Shown piece after piece: positions 51,801 to 58,734 of a DNA stretch of 64,000 nt. The stretch is from Echinometra lucunter (taxonomy: Eukaryota > Echinodermata > Echinoidea > Camarodonta > Echinometridae). Each line of letters opens with the position of its first letter. The stretch's first letter is position 1. A program made the position numbers and the translations under genes. The notes beneath the pieces were generated by a model, which saw only the letters and a list, made by a program, of their open reading frames with translations, did no database searches and was not told where the DNA came from. Location: positions 14,193,763-14,257,762 of the forward strand of contig CM057154.1 in NCBI GenBank assembly GCA_029962745.1, given 5' to 3'.

Positions 51801-54800
51801 TAGAATTAACGTCCATGCTTCAACGAGCTGTTTGCCAGTTTTAAGATGAAATTCTCAGTGCTCACCAATATTGTCAACCTGTTGTAGAGGACCTTTTCAA
51901 CCCCGAACTTGGATGGATATACTAGCTGCCTGTCATCATGGACTTTGTCTTCATGGACATTTAGCCCAGTACAGTGACTGCTGATCTCACTTCGCATATC
52001 ATCGTCACTGATCATCATCTTCAACATTGTGGACTACAACCCAAAGATTTTCACCATTTGGATAGCTGTATATTGGACTAATCTCAGAACTGAACTCTAA
52101 ACCTCCCAGCCATACTTTATGGAAGTCATTTCTGCTTGATTTTATTGTTGTAAAAGTGAAAAAATCTGTAATAACATAATTTAGTTTTAGTTTAATTATT
52201 ATTCGTTCATGGTGAGTCTTTAATCGGTCTCATTATCATAACTGTCCTCATAAAAGAAGTGGGGTCCATTGTGAATTACTGAAAGCAAATTTCATTGCTT
52301 GGTGCAGACTATTTTATTGCGGATTAAATGTGGGAGAATTATTGAAAACAGTGTAAGATTCACAGACCAGTGATGTATCCACTAAACCATTACATCTCTA
52401 CTTTTAAGAACTAATTACCTTTAATAACCAAGTGTGTTTCAAGAGTTCAATATCATTATTCACTTTATATCAGGAAGCTCTACTTTTAAGAGGTAATTAC
52501 CTTTAATAACCAAGTGTGTTTCAAGAGTTCAATATCATTATTCACTTTTTATCAGGAAGCTCAAATCTCATGTTATATTTTTTCTAAACACACAAATTCT
52601 CAATATGAGTACATGATGTCATCAGCGTTGCCAATTTGCAGAGACGAGAGTAATTTACTAGAATATGTAAATGAGTGTAATTTTCTTATTTTTTGACCGA
52701 TTTTGCTCATTTCTTTTTTAAAATGCTGTTCAAATTTAACTCCTTTTATTGAAACAGTAAAACTTCTGGGGTGGACTTTCCCTTTAAACTTTATAGGGGT
52801 CATCATTGTGACAAATTTGAAAAAGTTTCACCAATCCATTTCCAAGATATGACCATGCAGAGAAATGAAAAACATGAAGTAAATAGAAAATGCCCTTACT
52901 ACCTAGGTGTGAAGGGCTAAGAAATCCTTCAGAAACCATCTTGAGCTAATACTTTTGATTAAAATGAAAGCAATTACTGTAACAGTTTTTGCTAAAGTAT
53001 GGCCTGCAGTGTATCACTCTTTTGCTCTTTCCAACCTATCCCTATCCACGATCTTAATCTTAAGCCTTCAAAAGCTATGTCGACTAGGAAAGGTTACTAC
53101 ACAAATACAGATCACTACTGACCTATTTTCTGAAATTACAAGTCCCGTTTACCTAGATATTAAGACAGGCCATAATTCATTCATTATCAATCAAAATTAT
53201 GTCATCAAGTTCAACCTGTCAGAAAATGGCTGGAAAAAGTAAAAACTCGCCTAAAATTCTGCAATTCGGAAGCTCATTCATGATCATGATGAGGGGAAAA
53301 AATGAGTTGTTTTAGGGAAACAATGAACATGTATGAGTACATGTACATCCTTGTTCATCCAAAGAATCTTTTGGCTAAGGTTGAAAAGCTTATTTTCAAG
53401 TTGCTATGGTAACTGCCATTAAACTTATTTTTAGTTGGCCTATTTTGCATGAAATTGCATTTTTAAGGGTATTTAAAACTGTCCACAATCAATGTTAGAA
53501 TCTTTTAATGGAATTAAATTTCATATCATATCAAACCCTGGATCTATGGAAATTTATCTATGAATATTACTTTTTTGTGTAGAATTTCTGTTTTTGATTA
53601 GTCAATGTTTCAAGTAAGGGTTAAGTAAAACAAGAATTTGTTTGCATGAATAACTAGAATAAAGAAATCTAAATAACATGCACACAAACAAAATGACGGC
53701 ATGCATTAAGTCAGTGTGCTGCATGTAGGTGCTTTTCTTCCTGTCTATCTTTCCTTATGTTTCTCTTTGTTTTTATCTTTCTATTATCTTCTTTTTTTAT
53801 CCCTGTTATTGTTTACATTTTATCCTCCTCTGTCTTTCCTTAAGTTTTTCTTTGTTTTTTTAATACTTTTTACCATCTGTTTTTGTCTTTAATACACATA
53901 TGCAGTACGTATCTACAGTGATTGCACGACCTAGATTTTCATTTTAAATAGGTACTTTTACTTATCGAGCACCTTTGATTTTTTGAACTAGGCATTAGGC
54001 CTATGTCTGTTCATGTCCTCATCATGGTGAGTTTATGTATGGAAGATGTCACTTAATTGTGTAATGCATTCTTAGCTTCAAGAAGCCACCATACTTTAGA
54101 TAAGTATTATTTGGCTTTTCCTTCCTTCCTTCCTTCTTTGCTTGCTACCTTCCTGATTGATTCTAATTATACAAATCTTGAGTTTGGATAAACATTAAGC
54201 AATAAATTCACATGTGTCTTGATGGCTTTTTATATAGCAATTATTGGATTGAAATAATTAGCATCCAAGTGGCATAAATCCTTGGTGATACTTCCCAATA
54301 GGCTTACGATTTGACAGGTCAAGCTGCTTTATTATGGATGAATATCTATTTATGTTTCTTTTTTGATTGATTTATTTATTTCTTCATTTACTTCTTCATT
54401 CCTTCATTCATTCATTCATTTTTTAATCTATTTGTACATTCATGTTACTTTGAATGATCTATGATCAGTAGCCAGAGATCAGATATTTCACTAGTTACAA
54501 ATCATTTTAAGATAATTAAAATACCAATCAAATAGCGCAGAATATGACGTCATGAGTTTGCACTACTTTTGACAAAAGTATGTATTGTTTGAGCATTGAC
54601 GCGTTAATGCGTGTTCATTACCATAAGTGGCATGGTTTGCAGTGCCATATCTTAACACACATAAACTAGATGAATCCTCAACCGCACGCGGTTGAAATTT
54701 ATGCCTCCGTCATTACCAGGTCAGAAATATATGGCACATTCATGGTGATTTTTTTTTTAAATTTTCATGTATACAATGACATCTTTGACCTTGACCTTTT

Positions 54801-57800
54801 ACCTTGTGACCCCCAAATCTAATGACACCATCATGAGACCTTCCATATGCATGCATGAGCCAAGTTTGAAGTTGAACCATCACAGAATTGTTAAGTTATC
54901 GCAAGAACAAGCGATTTTCATGTATATAATGACCTCTATGACCTTTGATCTTTGACCTCGAGACCCAAAAATCTAATCAGATCATTGCCCCTCCCATATG
55001 CATACATGAACCAAGTTTGAAGTTGATCCGTCCAATTGTTTTTGAGTTATCGCGAGAGCAAACCATTTCTATGTACATAATGACCTCTATGAGCTTTGAC
55101 CTTTGACCTTGAGACGGACGACCCGAAAACATAATGCCTCCGGAAACCACCTACGGTGGGCGGAGGCATAAAAATGTGGGGTTTGTCGTGGGGGTTGTTG
55201 CTTTATATTTGAACAAGCCTTTACAGTGTGATTTGAAGGGGAGGTACAAGTATATCCCTGGACAAGTTACTTTATCACAACTTAATGTAAATAATCTGTA
55301 TCTTATCTTGTGGAAGTCAAATTACATCCTAGTTTGATAGTGATCCATATACACATACATGCATGGCTGTAATACATCCATAATGCAACTGTGCTTGTAG
55401 TATGAAGATGTATGTGTTTTATATGCATTGTTTATATGGTTGTTCACAATCATTCTAATTCAATCACTATAATTCATACAGAATTATTAGCATTTCATTT
55501 TAGACAGATTCATGCCATTATGCCATATTTTTCCTATTACCGTATGTTTAAGTAACATGAGGACAAATAAGATCTTAAAAAAAAAAAAAAAAAAGAAGGA
55601 AACCCAACTTCAAAAAATTTCTATAAATCAAGTATATATTTATTGGAATTGACTTTCATATCATATGAAAGAGTAATTCATGTGCTTTCCAATGATAACT
55701 TGCTTAAGTTTCCAGAGTCATGCATCTCTCCATTGATTTCAAAATTTTGTCCTCCAATGAAGACATATCGAAAGTGGGGTTTTCCAACTTTCCACGCCGC
55801 CCCCAGAAATACAGGAAATACATACTTAGGATCCTGCATTATAGTGGTGCGGTCGATATCCAATGAGAGATTTTCATAATGGCATATTATTTCCAAAAGT
55901 GGACAGTTGGGCAGCTTGAAACTTGGTGCAGTTATAGTTCTTAATATTACAAATCAATCCTATAAATACAGATGATATCACATCAACACTGCACCAGCAG
56001 AGCATCAAAATGTTGCTCCAACAATATGTCTATATCTCTGGAATGGCACAGTCAATAATGCTGAAACGTGGTAGAGCTGAACTCTTAAACAGCTTTAATA
56101 AGCCTTGGAGAATATCAATGACACCACGCTGATATTGCATCAGTAGTGCATCAACACTGTTCTGATGGTATGAACATATCACCAAAATGACAATGTCAGT
56201 AATGCTGAAACTTTGTGCAATGGAAGACCTATACAGTCAGCCCTATCAATGACATCATGTCAATGTTGCATCGTTTGTGTGCTAAAACGTTGTTGCAACG
56301 ATATCACTATAACTTCAAAGGACAAGATTAATCATCTTAAAAACTTCATACTTTTATAGTCCTAAAAATAGGTAATCAACTCTGTGTGTTACAATGACCT
56401 TATGTCAATACTGCATCAGCAACATTTCCAACATTACCATTCTTTACTAAGACAAACCACCTAATTTATCTCCAGTGATGGATTAATTTTCCAGAGATGT
56501 ATGCAAGTCATTTTTTGCAAGTCTCAAGTCCTTTGTTGCAAGTCAAAGTCAAGTCACAAGTATTTTGGCCATAGGCCAAGTCATGTCAAGTCACAAGTCA
56601 TCACAGGTCAAGTCAAGTCAAGTCAAGTCACAATTCATCAGAAGCCGCAGAATGTTTTTTGAAAGGGGGGGGGGGGGGCTGCACGTAAAAACAAAACAAG
56701 GCAAACGCCAAGCGTTGTCTCGCCTGCATATTGCAGTCATGAAGAGACTGCATGTCAAAACTATGCTATATGACTTCTGAGGCTGTCAGCAGTTTAGGGG
56801 GTGAATTGTGGTTCTGACAGTTTACATATGCAATAATGGTATAGGCCTACTTTATCCCTAGGAAATCAGATAACACTAAGAATAGAGAGTAGTGAGTTCA
56901 CTGCTATTATACAGTAAACTGTAGAATGAACTCTGTTGAACTGAAGTAAAATGTTAGTGTTAAAAAGTATCAAATTATAAAGTTCATGTCATTACAGGAA
57001 CAAAGTGGTGTAAATCATAGCACAGTGCCAGTCATGGAAAGTTCATTGACCTTTAACCTTAATCAAATTCAATTCACATTCAAACTTGACCTGCACCTTC
57101 AAGAGATGGACCTCTGGTATGAATTTGGTGATTCCACGTCAAAGCTATAGAAAGTTATTAGGTGTACAACATAGCACAGTGCCAGTTATGAAAAGTTCAT
57201 TGACCTTTGACCTTTGACCTTAATCAAATTCAACTCACATTCGAACTTGACCTGAACCTTCAAGAGATGGACCTCTCATATGAATTTGGCAATCCTACCT
57301 CGAAGGTATAGAAAGTTATTGTGTGTACAACATAGCACAGTGCCAGTCATGGAAAGTTCATTGACCTTTGACCTCTGACCTTATTCAAATTCAACTCATA
57401 CTCAAACTTGACCTGCACCTTCAAGAAATGGACCTCTCATATGAATTTGGCAATCCTACCTCGAAGGTATAGAAAGTTATTGTGTGTACAACATAGCACA
57501 GTGCCAGTCATGGAAAGTTCATTGACCTTTGACCTCTGACCTTATTCAAATTCAACTCATACTCAAACTTGACCTGTGCCTTCAAGAGATGTACCTCTGG
57601 TATACATGTAAATTTGGTGATCCCACCTTGAAGCTATAGAAAGTTATTGTGTGTACAACACAGCACAGTGCCAGTCATGGAAAGTTCATTGACCTTTGAC
57701 CTTTGACCTTAATCAAATTCAACTCACATTCGAACTTGACCTGCACCTTCAAGAGATGGACCTCTTGTATGAATTTGGCAATCCTACCTCGAAGGTATAA

Positions 57801-58119
57801 AAAGTTATTGTGTGTACAATATAGCACAGTGCCAGTCATGGAAAGTTCATTGACCTTTGACCTTTGACCTTATTCAAATTCGACGCATATTCGAACTTGA
57901 CCTGCGCCTTCAAGAGATGGACCTCTGGTATGAATTTGGTGATCCCACCTTAAAGCTATAGAAAGTTATTGGGTGTACAACACAATTGTTGACGACGACG
58001 CCGACGACGACGCCGACACCGGAAATAGTGATACCTATGTCTCGCTCTGCTACGCAGGCGAGACAAAAATCACTTCCGGGTTTTGGTAAAGAGGCCCATG
58101 CGTCTACTCAAAAAAGCCC

Positions 58120-58160
<41 letters not shown>

Positions 58161-58703
58161 TCCGCGGCCCCTGTAGGTATTCCCTACTTCTACGGTTGGC
58201 TAAAATGCCCTTACGGTAGGGGGATTCCTTTACGAGGAACAGTACAGTCTTAATTGGCGGCTGCCGCGCTCGCTCATAATACAACCAATTTGCATACTCA
58301 AATTGCACAAACTTTAAAAGAAAAAATAGAAAGTGATTCAAAAACTTTTTGAATCACTTTCTATTTTTTGTAAAGTGAGTATTTAAATGAAGAGATTTTA
58401 TCTTATCATTTTAAAGCGGAAACGTAAAATGTATCATATTTTCTATGTTTTGAGTTATACTTTCACTTTGTATTTTCAATTGTAATACAAAAAAACATGT
58501 ACATGTACTATGCAAGGTGGCCTGATTCCAAAATACAAAATGCAATCGTCTGTTTCGTTCTTCAGACGAAGCGTTTTGGCAGAGAATAGACAACTTCTGC
58601 AATGTTTTTTTTCTTTTAATTTCCTTTTCCTTAGTTAGTAGTTGGTTATTAAATCTGGCCCTTTGCGCTTCTTTGTTTCTTTACTTCTCCCTTATGCTTC
58701 CCC

Positions 58704-58734
<31 letters not shown>

